Assembly (NCBI RefSeq): GCF_022919835.1
Contig: NZ_CP095074.1
Location: 992,001-1,056,000 of the forward strand
DNA length: 64,000 nucleotides
From: Halobacillus shinanisalinarum
GTDB taxonomy: Bacteria > Bacillota > Bacilli > Bacillales > Halobacillaceae
Direction: 5' to 3'
This document shows, piece by piece, positions 62,478 to 64,000 of the stretch. How positions within the stretch are numbered: position 1 is the first letter of the stretch; the number at the start of each line of letters is the position of its first letter. A program made the translations under genes and the position numbers. Under the pieces are notes generated by a model. The model was not told the origin of the DNA. It made no database searches and worked only from the letters and a program-made list of their open reading frames with translations.

Positions 62478-63296
62478 TTATAGAAAATCAATAAAGTGCC
62501 TTCTGAATTTAACGTGCAACGCAGAGCCAATAATAAACAATACTGCCACAACTCCGACGAAGTACAACGTATACTGCCATTCATCAATGAAGTACCAGCC
62601 TTGACCTAATAAGGAGGTACGATAACCTTCTACGATATAGTAGAAGGGATTAATTTTCATAATTACTTTAAGCCACGCTAGCTCCTCCCCCAACTGGTTA
62701 ACATCCCAAAGGATCGGAGATAAGTAAAGCAACATCCTCAACACAGACTGAAGAAACATCTGTACGTCACGTACGATTGTGGAAAGTGTCGACATTATTA
62801 GTGAAAGTGCATAAAGCAAGGCCAGTACCGCACCCATATATATAGGTAGTTGCAAATAATAAATATTAATTGGAAAACCTAATATCGTTAAGATGACGGA
62901 GACCAAAACTAATAACAATAAGTGTGGATAAAACTTCGAAAAAATAACATAGCTGGGAATAACACTCATCGGAAAGTTCATCTTCGATAATATTTTTATT
63001 TTAGTGTAAATGGACTTGGAAGCTTGAATCAATCCCTGGTTAAACATAAACCATATAACAATACCCGAAAGCATCCAAGGGAAAAAGTCCATTCCCCCTT
63101 CACCAACTCTGTTACCTCGAATACCAATACCAAAAACAAACCAATAAATAGAAATTTGAATGGCTGGGTTTAGTAATTCCCAAAGCATTCCTAAATAATT
63201 ATTATTATTAGCGCTTTTCAGTTCATACAAAGATAGTCTTCGTACGAGATAAAAATATTTAATTTGTTCCTTTATTACTGTAATCGATGACTTCAT
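62478..63296 (-). CDS. tagG: Teichoic acid export permease TagG
   Basis: TagG is the channel subunit of the teichoic acid exporter. The 272-residue ABC-2 type protein has about six membrane helices, an amphipathic N-terminal region (YLVRRLSLYELKSANNNNYL) and the typical NPAIQISIYWFVFGIGIR and INPFYYIVEGYRTSLL blocks. ATG 63296 follows AAGGAAGG. It precedes tagH with 16 bases between, the conserved tagGH pair. Confidence 0.94.
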   Translation of the reverse strand: MKSSITVIKEQIKYFYLVRRLSLYELKSANNNNYLGMLWELLNPAIQISIYWFVFGIGIRGNRVGEGGMDFFPWMLSGIVIWFMFNQGLIQASKSIYTKIKILSKMNFPMSVIPSYVIFSKFYPHLLLLVLVSVILTILGFPINIYYLQLPIYMGAVLALLYALSLIMSTLSTIVRDVQMFLQSVLRMLLYLSPILWDVNQLGEELAWLKVIMKINPFYYIVEGYRTSLLGQGWYFIDEWQYTLYFVGVVAVLFIIGSALHVKFRRHFIDFL

Positions 63297-63398
63297 ATTC
63301 TGTCCTTCCTTAAGAAAGCAAATGTCAAAAACACTCATCAAATTATACTAATATCCGACATAAAACACAACACTATATATTCCTAGTTCATACTGGAA

Positions 63399-63443
63399 AC
63401 AACAAATAATCGGCGTCCTTTTTCTTAAAGACGCCGATTATTT
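63399..63443 (-). terminator. Terminator of the CDP-glycerol glycerophosphotransferase gene
   Basis: A perfect 14-bp stem (63404-63417 with 63430-63443, 12-base loop) lies just beyond the stop codon, with A/T-rich flanks on both sides. Confidence 0.85.
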
Positions 63444-63451
63444 ATTAAGCA

Positions 63452-64000
63452 TTACTTTTTGAAGACTTCCTCGACAACACGTTTAGAGGATTCCCCGTCC
63501 TCCCAGGAACAAAAGCGGTCATAAAACTCTTCAAAAGCTTCACCTAGATGATAGTTACTATTTTCAAATTCTTTTATTGAAGTAATAACCTCATTAGTTG
63601 TTTTAGTCAATGGTCCAGGAGCTTCCGTTTCTAAGTCCAAATAAAATCCTCTTAGGCTATCACGATACTCATCAAGGTCATATACATAAAAGATAATCGG
63701 TCTTCTTAAATTAGCATAGTCAAAGAAAACAGATGAATAATCGGTGATTAACGCATCAGAGATTAAATATAGGTCTCTAATGTCTTCATGTTTAGAAAGG
63801 TCATAGGCAAAACCTTCAAAGGGACCAAGGTCAAAGTTTTCTGCAATTAAATAATGCATACGCAGAATTACTACATACTCTTCCCCTAACTCTTCTCTCA
63901 TTTGCTTTAAATCTAGACTAAGATCGAACTTATATTTTCCCTTTTGATAAAACTGATTATCTCTCCAAGTTGGAGCATATAATATCACTTTTTTATCTAT
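63452..64000 (-). CDS. CDP-glycerol glycerophosphotransferase (TagF/TagB family), C-terminal part
   Basis: This is the C-terminal end of a peripheral membrane enzyme that adds glycerol phosphate from CDP-glycerol to teichoic acid. The frame is open to the window edge; about 182 residues are present. Motifs YAPTWRDNQFY, VILRMHYLIAENF and the CDP-glycerol-binding SDALITDYSSVFFDYANLRRPIIFY are diagnostic. The N-terminal acceptor part lies outside, so TagB (primase) and TagF (polymerase) cannot be told apart. An internal GTG at 63988 is not the true start. Confidence 0.92.
   Translation of the reverse strand: MDKKVILYAPTWRDNQFYQKGKYKFDLSLDLKQMREELGEEYVVILRMHYLIAENFDLGPFEGFAYDLSKHEDIRDLYLISDALITDYSSVFFDYANLRRPIIFYVYDLDEYRDSLRGFYLDLETEAPGPLTKTTNEVITSIKEFENSNYHLGEAFEEFYDRFCSWEDGESSKRVVEEVFKK

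Noticed and set aside
1..64000. CRISPR arrays, tRNA, rRNA, prophage or complete insertion sequences
   Set aside because: No spaced direct repeats, no tRNA or rRNA signatures and no transposase or integrase genes were found.

Overview
The window comes from a low-to-moderate G+C, spore-forming, flagellated Gram-positive of the family Bacillaceae. Gene order closely follows the Bacillus subtilis stretch uvrB / minJ-ctpB-ftsX-ftsE-cccB / prfB-secA-yvzG-hpf / fliT-fliS-fliD / hag-csrA-fliW-yviE-flgL-flgK-flgN-flgM-yvyF-comFC-comFA-degV-degU-degS-yvyE-tagV-tagO / wall teichoic acid genes, with lineage-specific insertions. A marine or halophilic genus such as Halobacillus is my guess and cannot be proved from the sequence. 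Most genes lie on the minus strand.

Layout. 1-8.4 kb: 5' part of uvrB, prfC, a SWIM/SNF2 helicase, a divergent heme A synthase-like protein and a HAD-family haloacid dehalogenase. 8.4-18.1 kb: a multi-PAS GGDEF gene broken by one amber codon, then a Fur-controlled siderophore ABC system (ATPase, two permeases, lipoprotein) split by minJ and ctpB. 18.3-21.3 kb: nitronate monooxygenase, a frameshifted coat-like gene and a D,D-carboxypeptidase. 21.5-30.6 kb: coiled-coil M23 peptidase with ftsX-ftsE, cccB, prfB with its programmed +1 frameshift, secA, and hpf under overlapping sigma-B and sigma-H promoters. 30.9-47.7 kb: flagellar and late-competence genes, interrupted by a sulfonate/nitrate-type ABC operon and several small unknown genes. 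47.9-51.8 kb: degU, degS, yvyE and an LCP gene. 52-56.6 kb: APC permease, TcaA-like protein, a tiny SinI-like ORF, a YkvS-like protein and a GDPD. 56.8-64 kb: BY-kinase and modulator, tagO, a GT4 glycosyltransferase, tagA, tagH, tagG and a partial tagF/tagB.

The most striking feature is a 358-nt group I intron inside the flagellin gene hag (38045-38402, minus strand). It separates the codons for the last 37 residues, the C-terminal D0 helix needed for filament assembly, from the rest. The intron has P1, P7 and P9 pairings, GNRA loops, U at the end of the 5' exon and G as its last base. It carries no homing endonuclease. Without splicing, flagellin would end five codons into the intron. hag also has a sigma-D promoter and two CsrA-type sites in its leader, beside csrA and fliW, so flagellin output appears to be controlled at transcription, translation and RNA splicing.

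Three surface-related genes (coat-like 19579-20111, LCP 50726-51756, BY-kinase 56781-57481) are each out of frame by one missing base in a short homopolymer (A6, G5, C6). This could be sequencing error or slipped-strand variation; the sequence alone cannot decide.
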